Under the pieces are notes generated by a model. That model did no database searches, was not told where the DNA came from, and worked only from the letters and a program-made list of their open reading frames with translations. Source: Akkermansia massiliensis (GTDB taxonomy: Bacteria; Verrucomicrobiota; Verrucomicrobiia; Verrucomicrobiales; Akkermansiaceae). Taken from it: 64,000 nt of DNA. Each line of letters begins with the position of its first letter. The first letter of the stretch is position 1. The translations under genes and the position numbers were made by a program. The stretch covers positions 1,364,001-1,428,000 of the forward strand of contig NZ_CP072036.1 of assembly GCF_018847375.1 (NCBI RefSeq), read 5' to 3'. This document shows positions 20,136-29,919 of the stretch, piece after piece.

Positions 20136-23100
20136 ATGGGAAACTCAATTGACCATGGCATGTTCCGGAAGTCCGTCCTGCTGGCTTTCGGATTGTCTTT
20201 TTCCTTCTCCGGTCTCGCCGTTGCCGCATCGGGAGAACTGACCCCGGAACAACAGGTCCAGCCCGTTGAAGGCGCCCGGAAAATCAACCCTGCCGCCGTG
20301 GAAGTGCTGCTTGGCAAGAACCACCGGATGACATTCGATTTTTACGGGGACAACGTTTTCCGGATTTTCCGGGATGACAAGGGCGGCATTATCCGCGACC
20401 CCAAGGCGGAGCCGGAAGCCCGCATCCTGGCGGACAACCCCCGGAAGCCGGTTTCCCGCCTGGACGTGGACCAGCAGGGAGATGTGGTCACCATCACCAC
20501 AGGGAAGATCAGGATTGAAATAGACAAAAAGACCTCTCTTCTCAAGATCATCAACCTGAAGGACAATTCCGTGGTGGTGGAGCAGGCGGCCCCCGTCCTT
20601 TTTGAAAAGGGCAGCACCAGCTTTTCCCTGAAAGCGAAGCCGGATGAATATTTCTACGGCGGCGGCGTGCAGAACGGCCGTTTTTCCCACAAGGGGAAGG
20701 TGATTTCCATTGAGAACCAGAACAGCTGGACGGATGGCGGCGTGGCTTCCCCCACTCCCTTCTACTGGTCCACCGGCGGCTACGGCGTCATGTGGCATAC
20801 CTTCAAGAAGGGCCAGTATGATTTCGGCTCCAGGGAGAAGAACCTGGTCAGCCTTTCGCATGATGAAAATTACCTGGACGTCTTTTTCATGGTCAACGAC
20901 GGGCCCGTCAGCCTGCTGGGGGATTTCTACCAGCTTACCGGCGCCCCCGTCCTGCTGCCCAAGTTCGCCTTTTACCAGGGCCACCTGAACGCCTACAACC
21001 GGGATTACTGGAAGGAAGACGAGAAGGGCATCCTGTTTGAGGACGGAAAACGGTACAAGGAAAGCCAGAAGGATAACGGAGGCATTAAGGAATCCCTGAA
21101 CGGGGAGTTGAACAATTACCAGTTTTCCGGCCGCGCCGTGGTGGACCGCTACAAGGCCCATGACATGCCGCTGGGATGGCTCCTGCCGAACGATGGCTAC
21201 GGAGCCGGCTACGGCCAGACGGATACCCTGGACGGCAATATCGCGAATTTGAAGAACCTGGCGGACTACGCCAGGAAGAACGGCGTGGAAATAGGCCTGT
21301 GGACCCAGTCCGACCTGCATCCCAAGCCGGAAATCAGCGCCCTGCTCCAGCGCGACATCGTGAAGGAGGTGAGGGACGCCGGAGTGCGCGTGCTGAAGAC
21401 GGACGTCGCCTGGGTGGGCGCCGGCTATTCCTTCGGCCTGAACGGCATTACGGACGTGGCCCAGATCATGACCTATTACGGTAACAACAGCCGACCGTTC
21501 ATCATTTCCCTGGACGGCTGGGCCGGAACCCAGCGTTATGCCGGCATCTGGTCGGGCGACCAGACGGGCGGCGTCTGGGAGTACATCCGTTTCCATATTC
21601 CCACCTACATCGGCTCCGGCCTCTCCGGCCAGCCCAACATCTGTTCGGACATGGACGGCATTTTCGGCGGGAAGAATCCGCTGGTGAACGTCCGCGATTT
21701 CCAGTGGAAGACCTTCACTCCCATGGAGCTGAACATGGACGGCTGGGGAGCCAATGAAAAGTATCCCCACGCCTTCGGGGAACCCTATACCTCCATCAAC
21801 CGGTGGTACCTCAAGCTCAAGTCGGAATTGCTTCCGTACGCCTACAGCATCGCGGAGGAATCCGTTTCCGGCCTGCCCATGATCCGGGCCATGTTCCTGG
21901 AATACCCCAATCCCTACACGCTGGGGAAGGCCACGCAGTACCAGTTCCTGTACGGCCCCTATTTTCTGGTGGCGCCCGTTTACCAGGAAACCAGGGCGGA
22001 CAAGGAGGGGAATGACGTGCGCCACGGCATTTACCTGCCGGAAGGACAATGGATCGATTATTTCACCGGGGATTTGTATGAAGGCGGCAAGATTTACAAT
22101 GACGTTGACGCTCCCCTGTGGAAACTGCCCGTGTTCGTCAAGAACGGCGCGATCATTCCCATGGCCAATCCGAGCAACAATGTCTCGGAAATCAATCCTA
22201 ACCTGCGCATTTACGAGCTTTACCCGCACGGCAGCACTTCCTTTACCGCGTATGACGACGACGGCGTGACGGAGGAATACAGGGCCGGCAAGGGTGTCCG
22301 CACCCTGGTTGAATCCCGGGCGGACGACAAGAACAACGTGACCGTCACCGTTCATCCGGCGGTGGGGGATTTCAACGGCTTCCAGAAGAAGAAGGCCACG
22401 GAGTTCCGCATCAATGTGACGCAGAAGCCGTCCAGCGTTTCCGCCAAAGTCGGGGAAAACAGCGTCAACCTGGCGGAAGCGAATTCCATGGAGGATTTCA
22501 AGTCCCGGGAGAACGTGTATTTCTATGACCAGGCTCCCAACCTGAACAGGTTTGCGACCAAGGGAAGCGATTTTGAGAAGAAGGTGATTGCCAAAAACCC
22601 GCAGCTGCTGGTGAAGCTGGCCCCGGCGGATATTACGGCTGTCCCCACCGTGCTTTCCGTGGAAGGCTTCCGCTTTGAACCCGCGGAAAAATACCGTGTC
22701 TCTTCCGGCGCCCTGACCGCTCCCGCTAATGCCAGGGTGACGGAGGAAAACGCGGCCGCATATACCTTGACTCCTTCATGGGATGCTGTTCCGAACGCTG
22801 ATTTTTATGAAATCGAATTCGGCGGAATGCTGTATACCACCATCAAGGGGACGGAGTTCCTGTTTGAGGATTTGGAGGCGGAAACGCCCTATTCCTTCAA
22901 TGTACGCGCCGTCAACAAGGACGGCCATTCCGCCTGGACGGCCATCAGCGCGAAGACCAAGGCCAACCCGCTTGAGTTCGCCATTCCGGGAATCGAAGGT
23001 GAAACGAGCGTGGAAAACCAGGGCAATTCCCTGACGAAACTCTTTGACTTCAAGGAAAAGGACGCGTGGCACACGAAGTACAACGAGAAGGCCGTGCCGT

Positions 23101-24071
23101 TTGACCTGGTTCTGGACCTGAAGACCATCAACAAGCTTGAGAAGTTCCATTACGTTCCGCGTGAGGACGGCGGCAACGGAACGCTCCTGAAGGGCTCCGT
23201 TTCCTACAGCATGGACCGGGAAAACTGGACGAAGGCCGGAACGTTCCAGTGGGACAAGAATGGCGACGTGAAGATCTTCAACTTCAAGGACGCCCCCACG
23301 GCGCGCTACATCAAGCTGAATGTCACGGAAGGCGTGGGCGACTACGGCTCCGGCAGGGAAATCTACGTCTTCAAGGTGCCGGGCACGGAAAGCTATCTGC
23401 CGGGCGACATCAATAATGACGGCAAGATCGACCGGAACGACCTGACCTCCTACATCAACTACACGGGCCTGCGGAAAGGCGATTCCGACTTTGAAGGCTA
23501 CATCAGCAACGGAGACATCAACAAGAATGGCCTTATTGACGCTTACGATATTTCCGTGGTAGCCACCCAGCTGGAAGACGAAGCCGACCAGCCGCAGGAA
23601 GAAGCCGCCAGGAAGGACGAGGAAGGGGATAAGAAGGAAGGGGACGGCGAGAAGAAGAAAGCCGCCGAGGAGGCAAAGAAGAAAGCCCGCTTGGACGGAA
23701 AGCTCCTGCTCAGCGCCGATAAGAAGAGGTACGCCAAGGGAGACGCCGTCAAGGTGACCGTGAAGGGCCGGAACCTCCGGCTGGTGAATGCCCTGAGCTT
23801 TGCCCTCCCGTACGATCCCAAGGATTTGGAATTCGTGGGCGTGGAGGTTAAGAACATGAAGAAGATGGAGAACCTGACGAACGACAGGCTTCATACGAAC
23901 GGAACCAAGGCCCTGTATCCCACCTTCGTCAATATCGGGGACAAGGAACCTGTGGAGGGAACCTCCGAGCTGTTTGTGCTGAAGTTCAAGGCCCGTCGCG
24001 ACGTGAAGTTCCAGCCGAAGCTCACGGACGGCATGGTGGTGGATAAAAAGCTGAACACCAGGAAATTGTAA
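20136..24071 (+). CDS. Secreted GH31 glycosidase with Fn3, CBM32-like, dockerin and cohesin-like modules
   Basis: This 1311-residue secreted enzyme has a signal peptide (residues about 10-31) and a GH31 catalytic domain up to about residue 720. The probable nucleophile is Asp423 in VLKTDVAW and the probable acid/base is Asp475 in IWSGDQTGG. It is followed by a fibronectin-III domain (about 880-950), an F5/8-type C or CBM32-like domain (about 960-1085) and a type I dockerin with two calcium loops (DINNDGKIDRNDL and DINKNGLIDAYDI). After a Lys/Glu linker comes a cohesin-like beta domain to the C-terminus. The layout resembles GH31 alpha-N-acetylgalactosaminidases of mucin-degrading gut bacteria that act on the Tn antigen. 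That substrate is inference from family knowledge. A second possible start is ATG 20160. Confidence 0.9.
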   Translation: MGNSIDHGMFRKSVLLAFGLSFSFSGLAVAASGELTPEQQVQPVEGARKINPAAVEVLLGKNHRMTFDFYGDNVFRIFRDDKGGIIRDPKAEPEARILADNPRKPVSRLDVDQQGDVVTITTGKIRIEIDKKTSLLKIINLKDNSVVVEQAAPVLFEKGSTSFSLKAKPDEYFYGGGVQNGRFSHKGKVISIENQNSWTDGGVASPTPFYWSTGGYGVMWHTFKKGQYDFGSREKNLVSLSHDENYLDVFFMVNDGPVSLLGDFYQLTGAPVLLPKFAFYQGHLNAYNRDYWKEDEKGILFEDGKRYKESQKDNGGIKESLNGELNNYQFSGRAVVDRYKAHDMPLGWLLPNDGYGAGYGQTDTLDGNIANLKNLADYARKNGVEIGLWTQSDLHPKPEISALLQRDIVKEVRDAGVRVLKTDVAWVGAGYSFGLNGITDVAQIMTYYGNNSRPFIISLDGWAGTQRYAGIWSGDQTGGVWEYIRFHIPTYIGSGLSGQPNICSDMDGIFGGKNPLVNVRDFQWKTFTPMELNMDGWGANEKYPHAFGEPYTSINRWYLKLKSELLPYAYSIAEESVSGLPMIRAMFLEYPNPYTLGKATQYQFLYGPYFLVAPVYQETRADKEGNDVRHGIYLPEGQWIDYFTGDLYEGGKIYNDVDAPLWKLPVFVKNGAIIPMANPSNNVSEINPNLRIYELYPHGSTSFTAYDDDGVTEEYRAGKGVRTLVESRADDKNNVTVTVHPAVGDFNGFQKKKATEFRINVTQKPSSVSAKVGENSVNLAEANSMEDFKSRENVYFYDQAPNLNRFATKGSDFEKKVIAKNPQLLVKLAPADITAVPTVLSVEGFRFEPAEKYRVSSGALTAPANARVTEENAAAYTLTPSWDAVPNADFYEIEFGGMLYTTIKGTEFLFEDLEAETPYSFNVRAVNKDGHSAWTAISAKTKANPLEFAIPGIEGETSVENQGNSLTKLFDFKEKDAWHTKYNEKAVPFDLVLDLKTINKLEKFHYVPREDGGNGTLLKGSVSYSMDRENWTKAGTFQWDKNGDVKIFNFKDAPTARYIKLNVTEGVGDYGSGREIYVFKVPGTESYLPGDINNDGKIDRNDLTSYINYTGLRKGDSDFEGYISNGDINKNGLIDAYDISVVATQLEDEADQPQEEAARKDEEGDKKEGDGEKKKAAEEAKKKARLDGKLLLSADKKRYAKGDAVKVTVKGRNLRLVNALSFALPYDPKDLEFVGVEVKNMKKMENLTNDRLHTNGTKALYPTFVNIGDKEPVEGTSELFVLKFKARRDVKFQPKLTDGMVVDKKLNTRKL

Positions 24072-24090
24072 TTTTAACATCCTGATGCGG

Positions 24091-24125
24091 CTCCATGCGC
24101 GGCTGGACAGCGTCCACGCATGGAG
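24091..24125 (+). terminator. Strong hairpin downstream of the GH31 gene
   Basis: The stem CTCCATGCG/CGCATGGAG with an inner TGGAC/GTCCA pairing lies 19 bases after the stop. It has no T-run, so it may be a factor-assisted terminator or a 3' stabiliser. The rest of the gap to 24324 is very GC-rich without a recognisable gene. Confidence 0.5.
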
Positions 24126-24324
24126 GCCGCCGTTTCCGGCGGGGCGCCCCCGCGGCTTTCGCCGCCGTGGAACGGCGCCCTTCCGCATGTTCCGGAGGCT
24201 TCCGGACGGAGCGGCGGAGGGGTGACGCAATGAGGCTCCCTTCACGGGCGGATGAACCGTTTTTTTCTGGAGCGCCCGGTCTTTTCACTTATGTTGGGGG
24301 TGCCAGACAGGCGCCCACGATGCC

Positions 24325-25635
24325 ATGACCGGCCCCGGACTCATCTCCTTGTTCTGCTTTCTGATGACGGCCGCCCATTTTTTGCGCGGCGGGATGCATG
24401 CGGGCGTCATTTTGTGCATGGGGCTGGCGGCGCTTTCGTTTTCCCGGCGCGGCTGGCTCCGCAGGAGCGTCACGTTCCTGCTGCTGGCCTCCCTGCTTTT
24501 CTGGGGGGCGGAAACCTGGCATCTGGCCAGGCTGCGGATGATGGAGGGACTGCCGTTTCTGCGGCTGGCCGCCATTCTGGCGGGCGTGCTGCTGCTTCAT
24601 GCGGCGGCTATCCTGTGGCGCAGGCGCGGGGAGAAGGATTTGCCTGTTCCGGAGCTGGCGCGCAGCCGCGTGTTTTCCGCCTCCGTGCTATTTCTGTTTC
24701 TGCTGGATGCGCTGGCCCCTTTCCGCCTGCTGCTGGGAGAGCGTGTTCTGCCGTGGCAGGGCGTCAACGGACTCGTGATTCTTCTTCTGGCCTGGTGGGG
24801 AGGCTATTGTGCGGAGGGGCTGCTGAATCCGCAGGCGTCTCCCCGCAGGCGGCGGCTGATGTGGACCGTATTCGCCTCCGTGTTTTTTCTTCAGTTTCTG
24901 CTGGGCGTGACGGTGGCTTCCTCCCTGCTGATGACGGGCAGGCTGCATGTTCCCGTGCCGTTCATGATGATTTCCGGCCCGGTTTACCGGGGAGAAGGCA
25001 TCTTCATGCTGGCGCTGTTCAGCGTATCCGTCCTTCTGGCCGGGAGCGCGTGGTGCAGCCATCTGTGCTACTTCGGGGTGTGGGACTGCCTGTCCGCCGC
25101 CTCCTCCCGCAGAAAGGGGCGTCCGGTGAAGGGAGGCAAGGGCCTCCGGGACTGGAGATGGGCGGCCCTCGCCGCAGCGGTGGGAACGCCGCTGCTCCTG
25201 TCCCTGTGGGGACTCCCGGTGGAATACGCCCTGGCGGTTGCGCTTGCCGCGGCTTTCCTGGCTCCCCTGGCCTGGAGAATGAGCGCCGCGGGCGGCGTGA
25301 GGGAATATTGCAGCAGGTTTTGCCCCATGGGGCTGGCCGCCGGTTTGCTGGGCAGGCTGTCCCCCTGGCGCATGCGCGTGAAGGAGACGTGCACCGGGTG
25401 CATGCAGTGCGCCGCCGCCTGCCGTGACCTCGCCATCTCGCGCGAGGGCGGGGCCTGCCGCATTTCCAGGCGCTGCACCCTTTGCCGGGACTGCATTTCC
25501 CGGTGTTCCCACGGCGCTCTGGGCCTCGGCATGGCCGGTCCCTTCTCCTCTGTGCCGTCCGCGCGGGCGGACATGTATTTTGTAACGCTGGTTTCCGTCA
25601 TGCACGTGGTGTTCCTGGCGACGGCGCGAGTCTGA
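24325..25635 (+). CDS. Multi-span membrane protein with [4Fe-4S] ferredoxin domain (NapH/polyferredoxin-like)
   Basis: The 436-residue protein is mostly membrane segments over the first 330 residues (about eight). It then has REYCSRFCPMGL, the motif shared by NapH/NosR/CcoG-type polyferredoxins, and a cytoplasmic tail with two cysteine clusters: CTGCMQCAAAC and CTLCRDCISRC, enough for two [4Fe-4S] clusters. It probably passes electrons from the quinone pool or another carrier to a soluble enzyme. The next gene, 11 bases on, is a sirohaem reductase, which makes it the natural partner. The partner role is inference from position. Confidence 0.83.
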   Translation: MTGPGLISLFCFLMTAAHFLRGGMHAGVILCMGLAALSFSRRGWLRRSVTFLLLASLLFWGAETWHLARLRMMEGLPFLRLAAILAGVLLLHAAAILWRRRGEKDLPVPELARSRVFSASVLFLFLLDALAPFRLLLGERVLPWQGVNGLVILLLAWWGGYCAEGLLNPQASPRRRRLMWTVFASVFFLQFLLGVTVASSLLMTGRLHVPVPFMMISGPVYRGEGIFMLALFSVSVLLAGSAWCSHLCYFGVWDCLSAASSRRKGRPVKGGKGLRDWRWAALAAAVGTPLLLSLWGLPVEYALAVALAAAFLAPLAWRMSAAGGVREYCSRFCPMGLAAGLLGRLSPWRMRVKETCTGCMQCAAACRDLAISREGGACRISRRCTLCRDCISRCSHGALGLGMAGPFSSVPSARADMYFVTLVSVMHVVFLATARV

Positions 25636-25646
25636 TTTTATTCATC

Positions 25647-27092
25647 ATGAGAAATACCTACACCATGGAATATCCGTTTTGCGGAGGATGGATGGAACCC
25701 GCCCAGTGGCAGGCCGTTCTGGACGCCGTGGACGGCGGATGCCGCCTTGTTTCCTTTTCCACCCTGTCCATTCCTCTGGACGGGGTGGATGAGCGGGAAT
25801 GCGTGGAGAAGGGCATTGCCCTGGCGGAAAAGCTTTCCCGCCTGGTTCCCTATACGGAACAGGCCGTGGATGTAGGTTCCTCCCTCTGCTGGGGGGAAAA
25901 CCGGGACGCATGGCTGGAGTTCGCCGGAAAGTTGAACAGGTTTTCCGCTCCCGTTTCCTTCCCCGCGTATGAAATACGCAAAAACCGCGAACGTCTTTTT
26001 TCCTCGGACCCGCAGCCTGAAGAACGTTTTTCCGCCCTGCACAAGCGCGCCCGTATTTGTCTGGAAGAGGCTCCGCACCATGAATTCGGGCTGTTTTCCT
26101 GTGACCTGGGCTTTGTGGTTCCCAAGGGAGGCCATCCGGAGGGCGGCGTGCATTTGTTTGCCGGAGGCGGGGGCGGCATTCAGGGGGGCAGTGCGGCCCT
26201 GGCGCCGCGGGCGGCATCCTGGCTGGGGCGGTATTCCCTGCCGGAGGCCGTGAAGGCGGCGGGGGTGCTGACGGCCCTGAATGAACAGTTCGGGGAACCG
26301 GACAATCCGCGCAAGAGGAGATTGAAGTCGCTGTTCGCCTCCCGCAGCCTGGACTGGGTTCTGAATGAATTGAAAAACGCCGGCTTGTACCCGGGAGAGG
26401 GGGAGCAACCTGAGTTTTCCTCTTCCGGGGAGTGGAGCCGCAATGATTTCTATAACGGGCTGCTGGTGGCGCTCCCTTCCGGCAGTCTGGAGGATACGCC
26501 GGAATATGCCGTGGCGTCGGCATGGCGGCGCGTGGTCCCTTTTTTGACTTCTCCGGTGCGCATCACGCCGCGGGGCAATTTGAGGCTTCATCCGGCGGAC
26601 AGGTGCGTGGCGGAACGCATCAAGGTACTGCTGCGCGGGTCCAGGCATTTTTCCCCGCTCTCCATTGAATCCTGCTCCTGCCGCGGCTTGCCGGGCTGCC
26701 GCCGCGCCCGCGCCGCTTCTTCCCTGGTCCACCGGGAGCTCAACGGATGGCTGGAAGAAATTCTGCATGAATTCGGGCTGGATGACGAACCCGTGGTGTT
26801 CCGGATTTCCGGCTGTCCCAACGGCTGTTCCCGCCCCCTGTTTGCAGAGCTGGCCATGGTGGGCCGCAGCGAGGGCGTTTACGATGTTTTTGCCGGAGGG
26901 CGCGCCCAGGGCGACAGGACGGCGTTCCTGCTGCGCCGCGCCGTTCCCCTTGGCGAAGTGAGGGAGCTGTTCCGGGAACTCTTCCGGCAGTTCGCCCTTG
27001 CCAAAGGGGAGAATGAGGAATGGACGTTCGGGGAGTGGGTCTTTGAGGAAATTATGTCCGGAGAAACAGGCGGAATTTTGAATCAATTATGA
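25647..27092 (+). CDS. Sirohaem/[4Fe-4S] sulfite or nitrite reductase
   Basis: This 481-residue protein is of the nitrite/sulfite reductase haemoprotein family. The C-terminal cluster-binding motifs are present: CRGLPGC (C-x5-C) and GCPNGCSRP (C-x3-C), whose last cysteine bridges the cluster and sirohaem. The upstream sequence RITPRGNLRLHPADRC fits the ferrite-like repeat of the family, although it diverges from enteric CysI. The ATG at 25647 lies 11 bases after the membrane ferredoxin gene. Assimilatory sulfite reduction to sulfide for cysteine is the likeliest role; nitrite reduction cannot be excluded by sequence alone. No separate flavoprotein subunit is nearby. Confidence 0.85.
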   Translation: MRNTYTMEYPFCGGWMEPAQWQAVLDAVDGGCRLVSFSTLSIPLDGVDERECVEKGIALAEKLSRLVPYTEQAVDVGSSLCWGENRDAWLEFAGKLNRFSAPVSFPAYEIRKNRERLFSSDPQPEERFSALHKRARICLEEAPHHEFGLFSCDLGFVVPKGGHPEGGVHLFAGGGGGIQGGSAALAPRAASWLGRYSLPEAVKAAGVLTALNEQFGEPDNPRKRRLKSLFASRSLDWVLNELKNAGLYPGEGEQPEFSSSGEWSRNDFYNGLLVALPSGSLEDTPEYAVASAWRRVVPFLTSPVRITPRGNLRLHPADRCVAERIKVLLRGSRHFSPLSIESCSCRGLPGCRRARAASSLVHRELNGWLEEILHEFGLDDEPVVFRISGCPNGCSRPLFAELAMVGRSEGVYDVFAGGRAQGDRTAFLLRRAVPLGEVRELFRELFRQFALAKGENEEWTFGEWVFEEIMSGETGGILNQL

Positions 27093-27249
27093 TTGGGAGG
27101 ATTACTCTCATTCTTATATCTGTGGATTAGTAAAAAGTTAGCGATGGAGTCATTCTTCATTTGCTGTCTATTCTAATTTCTTAACGGGAAAATTATTACT
27201 ACACATAATGGTTGATTTTTATGTAAAATAGGGTTTTTATTCTATTGTA

Positions 27250-29919
27250 ATGTGTCAAAAGGGAAAAATTAATAATTCTTCTGCCGAGAAAAATGGGCGG
27301 AAAAAAACTGTGTTTCTCAAAGATGGGAAATATACATTTTTTTGGACTATTTCGGTCATTGTAATTTTGGTTTTGTCATTAGGAATATTCTGCTTGCCGG
27401 GGTGTAGGAGAGAGGAGACACATGAGAGGCAAAAGAACAAGATGGTGTCCAAAATACAGGAGATCGAACGGCAAATAGACGCTGAACACGGGTTATATGG
27501 TGCTCTGAGGTGGCAATACAACCATGCTCCAGAAGAGAGTTCTCGGCAAAAGGTGGAAATTTACAAGGAGCTTTCTAATAGGATGTCTAAAATCCTTGAT
27601 CTCCAAAAGCGCCGGGATTCCTTAATTCAATTAAAGGACCATTTTGGGAATGAAAGCATCCAGCTTGAAAACAACTGGAACGGAAGGAACTTGTTGTTGA
27701 CACATTTGCAGGATTATGTGGATAGAGTTCAAAAAGGTGCGGACCGCGCAGATGAGGCTTCTTGGCGTTTCATGACATTCATTTTGACGGGTGGAACCCT
27801 TTTTGTTGCCATGCTGGGGGTTTGGACATGGAGCAAGAAAAGAGATTTTGATAAGGAATGTCAAAAAAACATAAATGATTTTCAAAACCAGGCGCGGAAA
27901 CAATCTGAAGTACTTCAAAGAGCGGAAGCTTTTTCTAAATGCATTGCCATGCATTTGGATGGTGACATGTTCCGTTTGCGCAATGTTTGTGACAGAGCAC
28001 AGGAGAAGTATAGAAAGGCCTTGGAGTTATTAAAACAGCTATTAAAGGAAGGAGAGATTAATGATCAATATATTCATGAACAAACAATTATTTTGAACAA
28101 GCTTGGCGATATTAGCATGGGGTATGGGTTGTTCAAGGAAGCATCCGGTTATTATCAGCGTTCAAGAGAAGCAGCGCAGGCCCTGGTTTGTAAGGATTCG
28201 AATAACGTGGAATGGCAGCGTGATTTAATTTTAGCCTATCGGAAGATTGGTGATGTTGCTTTTCAACAAGGTATTTTTGGAGAGGCAGAAGGATGGTATA
28301 AAGAATCTATCAGTACACTCCATTCTCTTATGGAAGGAAGAAAAAATAATACCCAGCTTCAGCACGATTTGAGTACAGCGTTACGTTGTTTGGGTGATGT
28401 AAAAATAAAACAGGGATTGTTGGAAAATGCGATGGAGCAGTATCAAGAGGCAGAGAAAATTGTTGAAAACTTGTCCTCTAATCCCTATAAACATATAAAA
28501 CATAGAAGAGATAAACTGTTAACTTTAAAGGGAATATCTGTGATTTTAAAGACACAGGGGAAGTTGGAAGAAGCTGTAAAGTATGGCAATATGTCAATGC
28601 GAATTGCAGAGCAGTTACTGGGCGAAGATAGTGAAAATACAGAAAGACGAGTTGATCTAGGAGAAATTTTATTTCTAATGGGAAAAATACATGAATTACA
28701 AGGAAATATAAAAAATTCCGTTACATTTTATAATAAGTATAAAGAAATTGTCGGGCGTCTTGTAACAATCGATGGTTATAATGTAAAATGGACACAAGAG
28801 CTAAACGAAGCTAATACTTGCCTTGGAGATGTGTTGAGTATTCAAGGAAATTTGCAAGAGGCAGAAGTATTATATCAAAAAAGTCTGGAAGACCGGCGAG
28901 AATTGGTAACTCGAGATGGAAGCAACGCGGGCTGGAAGAGGGATTTGACCGTATCCTTGAACCGGATGGGGGACCTGCGGAGGGTTCAGGGGAGGAAGGA
29001 TGAGGCCGAATCGTTATATCGCGAGATATTGGATATCATGCGGGAGCTGGTGGCCCGCGACGAAAGCAACGCGGGCTGGAGGAGGGATTTGACCGTATCC
29101 TTGGACCGGATGGGAGACTTGCGGATGTCGCAGGGAAAAGAAGGAGAGGCTGAAGAATTGTACCGGGAGGGCCTGGGTATCATGCGGGAGCTGGTGGCCC
29201 GCGACGGAAGCAACGCGGGCTGGAGGAGGGATTTGACCGTATCCTTGAACCGGATGGGAGACTTGCGGATGTCGCAGGGAAAAGAAGGAGAGGCTGAAGA
29301 ATTGTACCGGGAGGGCCTGGGTATCATGCGGGAGCTGGTGGACAGTGACGGAAGCAACGCGGGCTGGAAGAGGGATTTGACCGTATCCTTGAACCGGATG
29401 GGAGACTTGCGGATGTCGCAGGGAAAAGAAGGAGAGGCTGAGGAATTGTACTGGGAAAGCCTGGGTATCATGCGGGAGCTGGTGGACAGTGACGGAAGCA
29501 ACGCGGGCTGGAAGAGGGATTTGACCGTATTCTTGAACCGGATGGGAGACTTGCGGATGTCGCAGGGAAAAGAAGGAGAGGCTGAGGAATTGTACCGGGA
29601 GGGCCTGGGTATCATGCGGGAACTGGTGACCCGCGACGGAAGCAACGCGGGCTGGAAAAGGGATTTAACCGTCTCGCTGGACCGGATGGGGGATCTACGG
29701 CTGTCCGAAGGAAGGAAAGCAGAGGCGGAGGAATATTTCCGGGAGAGCCTGTGCATCATGAGGGAGCTGGTGGAGAGGGACGGAAGCAACGCGGGTTGGA
29801 AGAAAGATTTGATCATATCCCTACAACGAATGGCGAACTTGCGGATGCTCCAAGGGCAGGAGGAAGAGGCGGAAAAATTGTATAAAGAAGCGCGAGACAT
29901 CCGGCATGAGCTAGAATGA
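27250..29919 (+). CDS. Membrane-anchored TPR repeat protein
   Basis: The 889-residue protein has an N-terminal membrane segment (about residues 27-50), a helical extracytoplasmic stretch of about 120 residues, a second membrane segment (about residues 172-192) and a large cytoplasmic region of tetratricopeptide repeats to the end. The last 335 residues are seven near-identical 48-residue units that start near SNAGWKRDLTVSLNRMGDL and end near ELYREGLGIMRELV. TPR arrays bind proteins; no catalytic domain is seen. The first two thirds of the gene are clearly AT-richer than every neighbour, while the repeats are GC-rich. The gene looks foreign in part. It is alone, with AT-rich gaps on both sides. 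Confidence 0.82.
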   Translation: MCQKGKINNSSAEKNGRKKTVFLKDGKYTFFWTISVIVILVLSLGIFCLPGCRREETHERQKNKMVSKIQEIERQIDAEHGLYGALRWQYNHAPEESSRQKVEIYKELSNRMSKILDLQKRRDSLIQLKDHFGNESIQLENNWNGRNLLLTHLQDYVDRVQKGADRADEASWRFMTFILTGGTLFVAMLGVWTWSKKRDFDKECQKNINDFQNQARKQSEVLQRAEAFSKCIAMHLDGDMFRLRNVCDRAQEKYRKALELLKQLLKEGEINDQYIHEQTIILNKLGDISMGYGLFKEASGYYQRSREAAQALVCKDSNNVEWQRDLILAYRKIGDVAFQQGIFGEAEGWYKESISTLHSLMEGRKNNTQLQHDLSTALRCLGDVKIKQGLLENAMEQYQEAEKIVENLSSNPYKHIKHRRDKLLTLKGISVILKTQGKLEEAVKYGNMSMRIAEQLLGEDSENTERRVDLGEILFLMGKIHELQGNIKNSVTFYNKYKEIVGRLVTIDGYNVKWTQELNEANTCLGDVLSIQGNLQEAEVLYQKSLEDRRELVTRDGSNAGWKRDLTVSLNRMGDLRRVQGRKDEAESLYREILDIMRELVARDESNAGWRRDLTVSLDRMGDLRMSQGKEGEAEELYREGLGIMRELVARDGSNAGWRRDLTVSLNRMGDLRMSQGKEGEAEELYREGLGIMRELVDSDGSNAGWKRDLTVSLNRMGDLRMSQGKEGEAEELYWESLGIMRELVDSDGSNAGWKRDLTVFLNRMGDLRMSQGKEGEAEELYREGLGIMRELVTRDGSNAGWKRDLTVSLDRMGDLRLSEGRKAEAEEYFRESLCIMRELVERDGSNAGWKKDLIISLQRMANLRMLQGQEEEAEKLYKEARDIRHELE
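28915..29914 (+). repeat. Seven tandem 144-bp repeats inside the TPR gene
   Basis: The marker AGCAACGCGGG occurs at 28921, 29065, 29209, 29353, 29497, 29641 and 29785, exactly 144 bases apart. The middle five copies are nearly identical in DNA, while the first and last have drifted. The unit is a multiple of three, so copy number can change without breaking the reading frame. Confidence 0.95.

Noticed and set aside
20145..22355. A 736-codon open frame on the minus strand, opposite the GH31 gene
   Set aside because: Antisense shadow; the plus strand carries clear GH31 catalytic motifs and a signal peptide.
28915..29914. Regular 144-bp repeats considered as a CRISPR array or non-coding satellite
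   Set aside because: The repeats are long, contiguous without spacers, multiples of three and encode TPR units in frame.
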